From Accumulibacter sp036625275 (GTDB taxonomy: Bacteria > Pseudomonadota > Gammaproteobacteria > Burkholderiales > Rhodocyclaceae): a stretch of 64,000 nucleotides of DNA. The position numbers and the translations under genes are program-made. Within the stretch, counting starts at the first letter, position 1, and each line of letters starts with the position of its first letter. Shown here in pieces: positions 18,140-27,296 of the stretch. Under the pieces are notes generated by a model that was not told the DNA's origin, made no database searches, and saw nothing but the letters and a program-made list of their open reading frames with translations. The stretch is from contig NZ_JAZKUD010000011.1 of NCBI RefSeq assembly GCF_036625275.1, positions 1-64,000 of the forward strand. Reading direction: 5' to 3'.

Positions 18140-18386
18140 CAGACAGTGTAGTCGGCAGGGAAAACTGCTGGTCGAAACTTATGGCGAAATACGGATCTTG
18201 CCGCATTCGACTGCCTAATGCAACCTTGTTGCGAAAACTTCAGCCCTGACGCATGACCCTGCCCAATCGCGAGCGATCGCTGTTCCTGCCAACACGCGCC
18301 AAATGGGGCGTCAGACAGGCTAGCGCACGGCGCAGGATTGGGTTATGAGGCTGCGCAAAGAAGAAGTAACCGTTTTATTCCCGGTA

Positions 18387-19898
18387 CTATTTCTTCAGCA
18401 TCGCGGAACGCCGACGCAGGGCCAGTACCACCGCAGGTCCCAGCAGCCACAGCACGCCCGGTTCCGGCACATCGGTGATTCGCGCGTCGGTGAAGTGGCC
18501 CGCCTGCAGGCGCAATTGCTCGAGAGACAGCCCCTCGTCACAGGAGAAACACGGCCGGCCCACCTCCGTGTCGATGCCCAGTGCGAGGTTCGAAAGGTAC
18601 AGGCTGCCGTCGCCGTCAGTGTCCACCCTGGGCGAGAAGGTAAAGTCCGTCACGCGGCCGCGGCAGGTCACGCAGAACAGCGTACCGATCTCCACACCAC
18701 TGATTACCACCGGCTCGTCGGCCTCGAATAGTTCGTCCGGCGGGCACGCGCCAGCATCGGCGAGACCACATCCGAACGACGAGATCTGGCGGAAGGTGCC
18801 TGCCACGGTGACATCGAAGTAGCCCGCATCGCCGTGTGTGCCATTGCGCAGGTTGCCGAAGCCGTGGCCATTGGCCGCCACATCGCCCGCGCGCGCCACC
18901 GTCATGGTCAGGCTCGATGCCTCGCGCAGCAGGCGCGTCCGCGGGTCTTCCAGCAGGATCCGGAACGCCGGCGTGTCGATGGGGATCACGTTTGCCTTGA
19001 AGCTCGAATCCACCACCGGTGCCACGAAGCCATCCGCATTCAGCTTCAGATTGAACAGCGGTGACGTGGTGCCTTCGAAGCCCAGCAATTCTGCGCGCAC
19101 TTCTGGCCCCGCGAAGCTTGACTGGCCGGCAAACGCCAGCGACACAGCGCTGTGGATGTCGGCATCCAGCAGGTAGGACGGCTTCACGCGCAGTTCCGAC
19201 ACGTTGGCGACCGTGCGCAACTGCAGCGGGTTCGCCGGATCGAAAACGCTCGTATAGCCCGGACTCTGCCACGCGCCGTCCTCGAACACCTGCACGGGCT
19301 GGTTGAAGAGGAGGGCCACGCGCGTCTTCGTGGTGATGTCGAACTGCGCGGAGAGCGATGCGGCGAACCCGAGATGACCGTCGAGCAACTGGTAGCTGAA
19401 GGGGTCCACGCTGCCGCTAAGGGGGGGCAGGCCGCGTGCACGCAGTACGTTGTTCAGGCTGTCACCGACGTCGAAGCCGAGGTTGAACAGTGGCACACTG
19501 CCGCCGTAGGAACGCGTGGCGTTCGGCAGCGCGGGGCCGGCCAGCGGGATCGGCGGGACGGGGCCGATCCCGCTGCCAAGGTCCTTGGCAATGCCGTCGT
19601 CGAGCTTCGAGCCGAGGTTGTTCTGCGTGAAGAACGGGATGCGTGCGTTCACGAACTTCGGCAGATCGGCGCTACTACGCTTACAGAGAGGCCCAGCGCA
19701 GGCCTCGGCGAACACGCTTGGGCCGAGGTTGAGCAGCGCAGACACCGCGACATCGACACCCCCCAGGTCGAAGTTCACCGAGGGTTTCACGTTCGCCGGG
19801 CTCGAACCGAAGAACGTCTTGTAGACCATCCAGCAGGTCACCCTTCGGATCCTTGGCCGGTTGGAGCGCTGCGACGGTAAACTTCGTGTCCGTTGCAT
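18387..19898 (-). pseudogene. PEP-CTERM sorted secreted protein, C-terminal part of a broken gene
   Basis: The frame ends with VPEPGVLWLLGPAVVLALRR, a full PEP-CTERM signal (VPEP, hydrophobic span, Arg cluster), so the product would be exported and processed by exosortase. The convincing protein sequence begins near TFFGSSPANVKPSVNFDLGG; the first 25 residues of the open frame (MQRTRSLPSQRS...) are out-of-frame coding. An in-frame TGA and a 28-bp tandem duplication separate it from its N-terminal half (19920-20336). The body is beta-rich with no known catalytic motif. Confidence 0.7.
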
Positions 19899-19952
19899 CG
19901 GCCAGACGGCTGGTGGGTGTCAGGAATCGGCCAGACGGCTGGTGGGTGTCAG
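19897..19952. repeat. 28-bp tandem duplication inside the PEP-CTERM gene
   Basis: Two adjacent copies beginning ATCGGCCAGACGGCTGGT, at 19897 and 19925. Twenty-eight is not a multiple of three. On the coding strand the first copy reads FLTPTSRLAD in frame and the junction then gives a TGA. Confidence 0.9.
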
Positions 19953-20336
19953 GAAAAAGCTGCGCCCTGCGACGGCCGCGTAGTCGTCCGGATAGTCGAA
20001 CTTCTGCCGCACGGGCAACGCGAGGTCGAATGTGCCACCGGTGAGGTAGGCATCGACGCCGATACCCACGCTGCCCTTCGCGGACACACCGACCGCCAAC
20101 GGGCCGAAGGACTGGCGGTATGCATCGATGTCGAACGGTGTCCTCAGGTCGAACTGGCCGCGCGCGGAGAACGTGTTGCTCGCTGCAAACGCGTTCTGCG
20201 AGCGCGCCACGAACACGACATCGGCCTCGTATTTTGCTGCGTTGACCTGCGGCGCGGCGCCGAGGATGAACAAGGCGGCCGCTGCCGCGAGCACGCGGCG
20301 AACGGTGCGGATTCGATTGCCGGAACTCGCGGGCAT
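19920..20336 (-). pseudogene. PEP-CTERM protein, N-terminal part of a broken gene
   Basis: Starting at the ATG at 20336 there is a good signal peptide (RRVLAAAAALFILGAAPQVNA), then about 105 residues of beta-rich sequence (KYEADVVFVARSQNAF, VGVSAKGSVGIGVDAYLTGG) that stop at 19920 within the 28-bp duplication. The open frame continues upstream to 20570 but without family-like sequence. Together with 18387-19898 it once encoded one protein of about 630 residues. Confidence 0.65.
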
Positions 20337-20570
20337 GACCTCCGGCCTGATGACATTTCTCGCGTGCGGATCCCGGTCTTTCCGAATGGCCCCCTGGAAC
20401 CGGAGGCAGGAACGGCGAGCGGACCCAGCACCCAAGTCAAACATCCGCAGAGCCAATGTGGCCAATGCAAGTGTCTTCATTTTGAACTCCAAAGTATCCA
20501 AATAGTATCCAAAAAGAGCAAACACCGTGCCATAGTTGGGCATGTTCACGTGCTCTGGATGGGTTTTCAT

Positions 20571-21256
20571 TGCACTTCATGCGGTTAGCGCGAGTGGTCG
20601 CACCGTCAGCCGCTGGCAGGGAGCGAAAAGATCCCCGTTGTTCCGTCATCTCGAAGGGGATCTGTAAAAATTGTCGACACGTACATGCCCGTAATGCGAT
20701 ACGACAGCGCCGATGTGAGCGTCTCTGGATTTCGTCCCACGCCTGCGCGATTCACCATAGGATGCCCATACCATGATCGTCATCCGGATGAGAGGGGTCA
20801 CTCTCCCGGATGTTCGTCCGTTGTCGCCGAAAAATCCCGCCAATTCGCCTGCCCGGGCATGTAAAGAAATCCGACAGCTGTCGCCCAGGGAGCGCGGAAC
20901 ATCCGCTGGATCGCCGGTGTCTCCACTTTGGCATCCATATGGCTCGACGCCGGGCGATGTTCTTGGTCAGCGTGGACTTCGACTGAATAGTCTGGAATTC
21001 CGGCGAGACTTCCCATGGCTATGCTATCCGTCACGCGAACTCAGGTCCGTGCGGTGCATCATCCGTCGCGAGACGTACGCTTGGCCCTGCGGCATGACGG
21101 CCCGGCGCACAGCAGTGAGATCGACCGCACATCCGCCGGACAGATGCGGTATGGCGGTGAAATCCTTGCCGAGGTCGTTACCGTAGGCGTGGTTTCGACG
21201 CCCGATTGTCGATTATCATGAGACTCACGTAGACCGATCCAAAATGGAGACCAGCA
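20571..21256. other. 686-bp stretch without a supportable gene
   Basis: Short frames on both strands show no recognisable family. A strong imperfect hairpin lies at 20781-20812: CATCCGG / CCGGATG outer arms with GAGAG / CTCTC inner arms, without a T tract. The GC content is somewhat lower than in neighbouring genes, which fits decayed or regulatory DNA. Confidence 0.4.
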
Positions 21257-22021
21257 GTGACCGAACTGATTCCAGTTGAAGCATTGGCCGAGCGTCTGCG
21301 GCCCAACCCAGGCAATTCCCAGCCTTACTATCAGCAGATTCTGCAGCAACTGACCGGCCTGATCGATTCCGGTGAATTGGCGGAAGGCGTCAACCTGCCC
21401 CCGGAACGGGTGCTCGCAGACTTGCTTGCCGTCAGCCGGACGACCGTCAAGCGCTGCTACGACGCGCTGCGCGAGACCCATAAGCTGGCTTCCTACGGGC
21501 GTGGCGGCACCGTGGTTCGCGGTACGCCGCGCGTGAGTCCCGAAATGGGCCGGCTCAAGGGATTTTCCGAGGAAATGCGCGAACTGGGGATGACACCTTC
21601 CACGCGTCTGCTGGAACGCGTGGTGATACAGGATCGTACGCTGGCTTCCATGTTCGGAGGCCCTTCGTCGGCGCGTTTTCTCAAGCTGGTGCGCTTGCGT
21701 CTGGGCGACGAACAGCCCATGAGCTACGAGACAGCCTGGTATGACCTGGGCCTGGCGCCGGACCTGGAGAATTGGGATACCAACGGTTCGGCCTATGCCT
21801 TCTTGCGCGATCCGTGCGGGATCGTCCTCGCCGATGCGGATCAGAGCATCGAAGCGGTGCTGAGTTCCGGGATGGAAAGCGAAGTATTCGGTTTTTCGGC
21901 GCCCGCGCCCTGTCTGTTGCTGAAGCGCCGCACCTACTCCAGTCACCGGAAACTTGTGGAATACGTGGAAGGGTTGTTCCGCGGCGATGCCTACGCGTAT
22001 CGGTTGAAGCTGCGCGCTTGA
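21257..22021 (+). CDS. GntR-family regulator with UTRA ligand domain
   Basis: 254 residues. GTG start with GGAGA six bases upstream. N-terminal winged HTH: YYQQILQQLTGLIDSGELAEGVNLPPERVLADLLAVSRTTVKRCYD (read here as its two conserved halves), then a UTRA domain from about residue 85 (GMTPSTRLLERVV ... FLKLVRLRLGDEQPMSYETAWYDLG). UTRA domains bind sugars, amino-sugar phosphates or similar small ligands. It converges on a PfkB-family sugar kinase gene, a likely but unproven target. Confidence 0.85.
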   Translation: MTELIPVEALAERLRPNPGNSQPYYQQILQQLTGLIDSGELAEGVNLPPERVLADLLAVSRTTVKRCYDALRETHKLASYGRGGTVVRGTPRVSPEMGRLKGFSEEMRELGMTPSTRLLERVVIQDRTLASMFGGPSSARFLKLVRLRLGDEQPMSYETAWYDLGLAPDLENWDTNGSAYAFLRDPCGIVLADADQSIEAVLSSGMESEVFGFSAPAPCLLLKRRTYSSHRKLVEYVEGLFRGDAYAYRLKLRA

Positions 22022-22063
22022 GAGAACCCGCCGGCGTCGGGGGTGAGCGCGGTCTGCTCACCG

Positions 22064-22243
22064 GATGACCGATGCCAACTCGAGGACACTCAAATCCGGC
22101 CTGGCCCTTCGGCTGGTGTATGGTTTGCTCAGGCAGGAGCTGCCGCTGAGCGTGGCCAACGCGGTCATGGTCGTCCTGACCGGCGCAATCGGCGCAATCA
22201 CGGCAATGAAGTTGCGGTTTGAACAGCCGCCAGGCCGCGTCTG
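22064..22243 (+). CDS. Possible 59-residue membrane peptide
   Basis: From ATG at 22064 the frame gives MTDANSRTLKSGLALRLVYG followed by one strongly hydrophobic helix (LSVANAVMVVLTGAIGAITAM) and a short basic tail. It overlaps the 3' end of the kinase gene on the other strand by 46 bp and has no clear ribosome site, so it may be chance or the end of a lost membrane-protein gene. Confidence 0.3.
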
Positions 22244-23178
22244 AAATCGCGTAGCCGCTCCGCCGTCGGGAGTGCGGATAACACGCCCCGATGCGCGGCC
22301 ATGAAAGCGCCACAGGCATTGGCCTGGTCGAGTGCGTCGGGGAGGGGGATGCCGGTTCCCAGACCGTGCAACAGGCCGGCGGCAAAGGAGTCGCCGGCAC
22401 CGATGCTGTCGAGAGCGGTGACGGGATAAGCCGGAGCGGCAACGCAATTCCCTGCGCGCGGGAAGGCGAGGGCGCCACGTGAGCCCAGGGTCAACACCAG
22501 AAGTTCGCCTGACCATGTTCGAAAGAAATCGGCCACGTGTCCGCGCACTTGCGCGAGGCAGCCCATCAGGGTGTCCTGATCCAGATCTCCGCAGCCGATG
22601 AGCCCCTGCGCTTCCACTTCGTTGACGATGAGGATATCGCACAATGCCAGGAGCTGCGGCGCTGTGGGCTGCCAAGGTGAAGGGTTGAGCACCGTGCGCA
22701 CGCCATCCCTGCGTGCGCGGCGGAAGCATTCCCAAAGTGCGCCCAGCGATGTCTCGAACTGGCCATAGACCAGATCGGCGGCGGCGATGGCGGCTTGCGA
22801 AAGGATCGCGTGACTGGCTTCGAGACGATCGTTTGCGCCGGGATAGACGGCAATCAGGTTCTCGCCATTGGCGCCGATCAGTCCGGCGCCATGCCCGGAC
22901 GGGGTGTCGAAGTCGAACACCAGTTCGGTGGAGATACCTTCCGCGGCAAACAGATCGCGCAAACACCGGCCGCCGGAATCGCGCCCAACGCCAACCAGCG
23001 CGCTGACCTCGGCGCCCAGACGGCGCGTGCCCACCGCTACGTTGAGTCCCTTGCCACCCGGTTCCACCAGAAAGCCGTCGGCGCGCAGGGTTTCGGCCGC
23101 GCACGGCAGGCGCGCAACCAGCCAGCAGTAGGCCATGACCAGATTGGCGCAGACAAAGACATTGACACTCTTATCCAA
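22198..23178 (-). CDS. Ribokinase-like PfkB-family carbohydrate kinase
   Basis: 326 residues. PfkB signature 1 is EPGGKGLNVAVGTRRLGAEV (here slightly altered from GGKGANQAVAAARLG), and signature 2 is DSIGAGDSFAAGLLHGLGTG with the catalytic D. It is closest in form to ribokinase but the substrate loop is not diagnostic. It would phosphorylate a pentose, hexose or nucleoside. It is convergent with the GntR-type gene. No sugar transporter is nearby. Confidence 0.85.
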   Translation of the reverse strand: MDKSVNVFVCANLVMAYCWLVARLPCAAETLRADGFLVEPGGKGLNVAVGTRRLGAEVSALVGVGRDSGGRCLRDLFAAEGISTELVFDFDTPSGHGAGLIGANGENLIAVYPGANDRLEASHAILSQAAIAAADLVYGQFETSLGALWECFRRARRDGVRTVLNPSPWQPTAPQLLALCDILIVNEVEAQGLIGCGDLDQDTLMGCLAQVRGHVADFFRTWSGELLVLTLGSRGALAFPRAGNCVAAPAYPVTALDSIGAGDSFAAGLLHGLGTGIPLPDALDQANACGAFMAAHRGVLSALPTAERLRDFRRGLAAVQTATSLP

Positions 23179-23491
23179 GACGGTTCATGACAATGAGAAA
23201 GTCAGGGCAGCAGCACAGCCGCTATTCGATTCGGCTCAAGGTATTCTGCCAACTAAGCCAGGGCCATCGTATTCGCCTCCTGCAGGGAAGGTCAAGAGTC
23301 TGGAGCCAGTGCTCCGGCGAAATGTGCTTCATTTTTGATCAGATGCACGAATCCGGATTCCGGCGTACGCCGGAATGACTGGGGACTGTCAGAACAAATT
23401 TGCTCTGAGCCCGCTACCGCCTGCCGGTTGGCCCGCCGGCCTCGTTTGCCTGATAATCGCTCCCTTCGCTCTCTTTGCAGCAATGCCGCCC
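23179..23491. other. 313-bp intergenic region with a 20-bp palindrome
   Basis: The only clear structure is the perfect palindrome centred between 23366 and 23367 (ATTCCGGCGT and its complement, 23357-23376), a REP-like sequence. The same ATTCCGGC words recur inside repeat copies 3, 7 and 9. No Pho box was found ahead of phoX. Confidence 0.5.
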
Positions 23492-25417
23492 ATGGATGAC
23501 GATCCGGTCAGCAACGACAGCCCGAACCCGCTTTTTGAGCAGCTTCTCGCAGCGCTTGGGCCACACGCCCCAATGCGCCGCCGCCTGCTGCAACTGGGTC
23601 TCGGTAGTGTCGTACTGCCATTTCTCGGTTTGCCCGCGCGGGCGACTGCGGGCCGATCAGAGATCGGTTTCAAAGCGATCGCCGCGTCTGCAGAGGATCT
23701 GGTACGGGTTCCCGAAGCCTATATGCTGCAGGTGCTCTATGCTTGGGGGGACCCGGTTTCGAATGGCCCGGCTTTTCGATCCGATGCCGGTAACAGCGCC
23801 GAAGAGCAGGCCGAGCAGGCGGGAATGCATCACGACGGGATGCATTTCTTTCCTTTCGTCAGCCACGGCAAACCCTCGTCGACGCACGGCCTGCTGTGCG
23901 TGAACCACGAATACACCGACGAAAACCTGCTTCACCCGGAGGGTGGCGCCAACTGGAGCCAGGCCAAAACGCTCAAGTCGCAGAATGCGCATGGCGTTTC
24001 GGTGATCGAGATCGAATTTATGAGCCGCGGCAAGGGCCTGCGCTGGCAGCTCGTCCGGCCTTCCGCCTACGCCCGCAGGATCACGGCGCGCACACCGATG
24101 CGCATCGACGGCCCGGCCGCCGGCACCGCCGCCATGCGCACCCGCGACGACACGGATGGTCAACGCGTCGCCGGCACCCTCGCCAATTGCGCAATGGGCG
24201 TGACGCCCTGGGGCACCTACCTGACCTGCGAGGAGCATTTCAACGCGTACTTCAACGGACTCGACCAGCCGACACCGGCGCAGAAACGTTACGGTATCCG
24301 TGCCCGGAGTGCCGGCTACCGCTGGCACGAGCATGACCGCCGTTTCGATGTGGCGAGCGAGCCCAACGAAGCCAATCGCTTCGGCTGGGTAGTCGAAATC
24401 GATCCCTGGAATCCGGGCAGCGAACCGGTCAAGCACACTGCACTCGGCCGCTTCAAACATGAAGGAGCGATGCTGACGCTGGCCAGCGATGGTCGGGTGG
24501 TGGTGTACATGGGCGACGACGAGGCTTTCGAGTATCTCTACAAGTACGTCTCACGCGATCGTTTCGACGCCGGCAAGCCAGGCAGCGGTGCTGCGTTGCT
24601 CACGGTCGGGACGCTGTACGTTGCCCGTTTTGCGGCCGATGGACGCGGCCAGTGGATTGCCCTGCAGCATGGGCAGAACGGTCTCGACGCAGCGCATGGT
24701 TTTGCCGACCAGGCCGACGTCCTGATCCATACCCGTCAGGCTGCCGACCAGGTCGGTGCGACCAAGATGGACCGCCCGGAGTGGATTGCCGTCCATCCAC
24801 GAACCGGTGAAGCCTACTGTAGCCTGACCAACAACCGCCAGCGGAGCACAGCCGACCCCGCCAATCCACGCACCGACAACACTTTCGGCCATATCATCCG
24901 CTGGCGCGAGGGGGGCAGGCAGGGTGCCGCGGCAGCGACCGACCGTTTCGCCTGGGACATCTTCGTTCTCTGCGGCGACCCGCAGCATCCCGACCCCGAC
25001 AAACGCGGCAACATTCGCGGTGACGCCTTTGCCAGTCCGGACGGGTTATGGTTCGACCCCGACGGTCGCCTGTGGATTGCCACCGATGTCTCCGGCAGCG
25101 CGCTCAGCCGTGGCGACCATGAGCGATTCGGCAACAATCAGCTATTGGTCGCCGACGTTGCCAGTGGCGAAATCCGGCGCTTTCTCACCGGGCCAAGAGG
25201 CTGCGAGATCACTGGACTCACCGCCAGTCCTGACGGTTGCAATCTGTTCATCAACGTTCAGCATCCCGGTGAGGTCGTCGGCGGCCGTTTCGATCCAGCC
25301 AGGCCGCGAACCGGATCAGTCTGGCCGGCCAGTCAGTTCCCTGAATTGACCGGTGGTCGACCACGCTCGGCAACCCTGGTCATCCGCCGCCAGGATGGCG
25401 GCATCGTGGGGCGCTGA
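23492..25417 (+). CDS. phoX: PhoX-type alkaline phosphatase (DUF839)
   Basis: About 641 residues from the ATG at 23492 (MDDDPVSNDSPNPLFEQLL); the open frame reaches further up to 23375 without family sequence. A Tat-like signal APMRRRLLQLGLGSVVLPFL sits about 30 residues in, as in other PhoX proteins. Conserved blocks are GLLCVNHEYTDE, NCAMGVTPWGTYLTCEEHFN, GRFKHEGAMLTLASDGRVVVY and FASPDGLWFDPDGRLWIATD, which provide the Ca/Fe site of PhoX. It would release phosphate from periplasmic phosphomonoesters. It is followed by an oppositely transcribed sigma/anti-sigma pair. Confidence 0.88.
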   Translation: MDDDPVSNDSPNPLFEQLLAALGPHAPMRRRLLQLGLGSVVLPFLGLPARATAGRSEIGFKAIAASAEDLVRVPEAYMLQVLYAWGDPVSNGPAFRSDAGNSAEEQAEQAGMHHDGMHFFPFVSHGKPSSTHGLLCVNHEYTDENLLHPEGGANWSQAKTLKSQNAHGVSVIEIEFMSRGKGLRWQLVRPSAYARRITARTPMRIDGPAAGTAAMRTRDDTDGQRVAGTLANCAMGVTPWGTYLTCEEHFNAYFNGLDQPTPAQKRYGIRARSAGYRWHEHDRRFDVASEPNEANRFGWVVEIDPWNPGSEPVKHTALGRFKHEGAMLTLASDGRVVVYMGDDEAFEYLYKYVSRDRFDAGKPGSGAALLTVGTLYVARFAADGRGQWIALQHGQNGLDAAHGFADQADVLIHTRQAADQVGATKMDRPEWIAVHPRTGEAYCSLTNNRQRSTADPANPRTDNTFGHIIRWREGGRQGAAAATDRFAWDIFVLCGDPQHPDPDKRGNIRGDAFASPDGLWFDPDGRLWIATDVSGSALSRGDHERFGNNQLLVADVASGEIRRFLTGPRGCEITGLTASPDGCNLFINVQHPGEVVGGRFDPARPRTGSVWPASQFPELTGGRPRSATLVIRRQDGGIVGR

Positions 25418-25424
25418 GGAGCAT

Positions 25425-25625
25425 TCAAACCGGCGGTGGCGGTGGGGTCGCGTCGTCGGGAGCCACCTGTTGCTGGCACGCCTGCCGGAGGAAAGACAGT
25501 TGCTTCTGGTAGTTTCGGCAGCCGACACAGATCAGCTTGTGCAGCCGCAGGGCAAAGCGATGGCCGCCAGCGAGATCATGGTCCATTTCTTCCGACATCA
25601 GCCGGATGGCTTCCTTGCAGTTCAT
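25425..25625 (-). CDS. Short zinc-finger anti-sigma-type protein
   Basis: 66 residues from ATG at 25625, MNCKEAIRLMSEEMDHDLAG then HKLICVGCRNYQKQLSFLRQ. The C...H...C..C arrangement is the zf-HC2/ZAS motif of anti-sigma factors, but there is no membrane helix. The ATG overlaps the sigma-factor stop (ATGA). It would bind and hold the sigma factor of 25622-26284. Confidence 0.8.
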   Translation of the reverse strand: MNCKEAIRLMSEEMDHDLAGGHRFALRLHKLICVGCRNYQKQLSFLRQACQQQVAPDDATPPPPPV

Positions 25626-26284
25626 TCTCGGACCAGTGGGTTGATGGCCCCGGCCATGAACCATTTCTGATCGAGGCACAGGCGCAGACCCATGCGTGCC
25701 CGGTGCAGAACCACCCAGCAGTGGTTGCTGCTCATCGACAGTTCCTCACAGATTTCGTCGGTTTCCAGACCAAGCATCTCGCGCATCATGAAAACGCGCG
25801 CTGTCGCCGCCGGCAGGCGATTCAGGCAGGTATCGAAGACGGCCCAGAAGCGCTGGTTCTCAAAACTCTTTTCCGGGTCTCCCCAGTCCGCAGGGCGGGC
25901 GTCGCGTTGCCAGTGGCCGTTGGCGGAGAAAAGCGGGTCGAAATCGCTTTCGTCGATCTCGTCTTCGGGGTCCTGGTAGCTCGGTTCGCGAACCCGTCGC
26001 CGGATGATGTCGACGATCTTGTTCCTGAGAATCGAAAAGACCCAGGTCTTGAACTTGGCCCGCTCGTCAAAACGGTCGGCCCCCTGCAGCGCGGCAAGCA
26101 TCGCCTCCTGCACGGCATCTTCGGCACTGGCCTGATCACGCAACTGCAGGATCGCGAAACGCAGCATCTCGCGCCGAAAACCGGCCATTTCAGCGGCGAT
26201 GGTTTCCGCCGCCGGCGGTAGCTTCCGGCGCATGGCTCCGGGTAATGGCGTTGGCTCGATGTCGCCGCCGGTATTTGCGATCAT
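25622..26284 (-). CDS. ECF-type RNA polymerase sigma factor
   Basis: 220 residues. Region 2 is AILQLRDQASAEDAVQEAMLAAL...FKTWVFSILRNKIVDIIRRR and region 4 is LPAATARVFMMREMLGLETDEICEELSMSSNHCWVVLHRARMGLR (motifs given in parts). It is translationally coupled to a small zinc-finger anti-sigma protein, like the ECF groups that respond to oxidative or envelope stress. A start at 26233 (MRRKLPPAAET) is also possible. Converging on phoX does not make phoX its target. Confidence 0.9.
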   Translation of the reverse strand: MIANTGGDIEPTPLPGAMRRKLPPAAETIAAEMAGFRREMLRFAILQLRDQASAEDAVQEAMLAALQGADRFDERAKFKTWVFSILRNKIVDIIRRRVREPSYQDPEDEIDESDFDPLFSANGHWQRDARPADWGDPEKSFENQRFWAVFDTCLNRLPAATARVFMMREMLGLETDEICEELSMSSNHCWVVLHRARMGLRLCLDQKWFMAGAINPLVRE

Positions 26285-26503
26285 GCGGCGGTACCGTCAG
26301 CAAGGACGCGCAACGAATCTGGCAAGGATCATGTTTCTCCAAAATGAGGGGCCGCTGGACTCGCCGCCAGGGATGGCAAAGTCAGAGTGATTGCCGCTTC
26401 GGGCCATGCCGCGGCAGTGTATACGCAAGCGGGCGTGCAGCATAGCCCGAGCATCCGCGCATTTGACCGAATGGGCACCGTCAGCCTGGCAGCCTGTCGG
26501 ACT

Positions 26504-27130
26504 TTACCCATACCCCGGCAGGTCGGCCAGGACGAGGCCCGCGGCAAGTCCGGCCATCACCACCGCGATGCCGCTGTCGAGCATCCGCCAGGCGACCGGC
26601 CGGGCGAACAGCGGCACCAGCCGGCGGGCGCCCCAGGCGAGCGAGACGAACCAGACGGCACTGGCGGTGCAGGCGCCGAGGCCGAAGATCCAGCGCCCCT
26701 CCTCGCCGTGCTGGTTGGCCATGCTGCCGAGCAGAATCACGGTGTCCAGATAGACGTGCGGGTTGAGGAAGGTCAGCCCGAGGCAGGTCAATACTGCCGT
26801 CGCGGCCGGCATCGTCCGCTTGTCCGCCGCAGCGACTTCCAGGCGCTGGCCCTGCCAGGCACGGCGCAGGGCCTGCCAGGCGCAGCAAGCGAGGAAAGCG
26901 GCGCCGCCATGGCGCACCACGTCGAGCAGGGATGGCTGCGCCTGGATCAGTTGCCCGAGGCCGGCAATGCCGACGCCGATCAGGAGCGCGTCGGAGAACG
27001 CGCAGATCAGCGTCACCAGGACCAGATGTTCGCCGCGCAGACCTTGCCGCAGAACGAAGGCGTTCTGCGCGCCGATGGCGACTATGAGGCCCATGCAGGC
27101 CAGGAATCCGGCGAGGAATGAAGGGTTCAT
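26504..27130 (-). CDS. argO: LysE/ArgO-family basic amino-acid exporter
   Basis: 208 residues with six hydrophobic helices. The family start FLAGFLACMGLIVAIGAQNAFVLRQGL (given here as FLACMGLIVAIGAQNAFVLR) and the block LTFLNPHVYLDTVILLGS are diagnostic. It exports arginine and lysine. It is divergent from an ArgP-type LysR regulator, the classical pair. Repeat copy 5 lies in the shared regulatory gap. Confidence 0.9.
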   Translation of the reverse strand: MNPSFLAGFLACMGLIVAIGAQNAFVLRQGLRGEHLVLVTLICAFSDALLIGVGIAGLGQLIQAQPSLLDVVRHGGAAFLACCAWQALRRAWQGQRLEVAAADKRTMPAATAVLTCLGLTFLNPHVYLDTVILLGSMANQHGEEGRWIFGLGACTASAVWFVSLAWGARRLVPLFARPVAWRMLDSGIAVVMAGLAAGLVLADLPGYG

Positions 27131-27218
27131 GCGGGTGCTCTCCGATCGTTCGGAGCACAGCGTAGCGAGCGGAGAGTGAAAAGAAAAACTAAACTATTTA
27201 AACTGCCATCAGTTTTGC

Positions 27219-27292
27219 TAACGGTCATGATTTTTCCAGCCCCCCGCCCCGATCATGAAAGTCGTGAGTCGCTGACGCGACTTTCACATTAA
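27219..27292 (-). repeat. Composite palindromic intergenic repeat, copy 5 (short form)
   Basis: 74 bp, inverted: TAACGGTCATGA at the left to CGCGACTTTCACATTAA at the right. The G/C-rich middle module is nearly absent. It fills almost half of the 166-bp argO-argP gap and ends 4 bp before the argP start. Confidence 0.85.
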
Positions 27293-27296
27293 AGCC

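Noticed and set aside
18220..18232. GCAAC-CTT-GTTGC upstream of the metal transporter as a Zur box
   Set aside because: Short and unlike known Zur sites; no second example to support it.
20773..21186. 137-codon frame before the GntR gene
   Set aside because: No start context and no recognisable family; composition like non-coding DNA.
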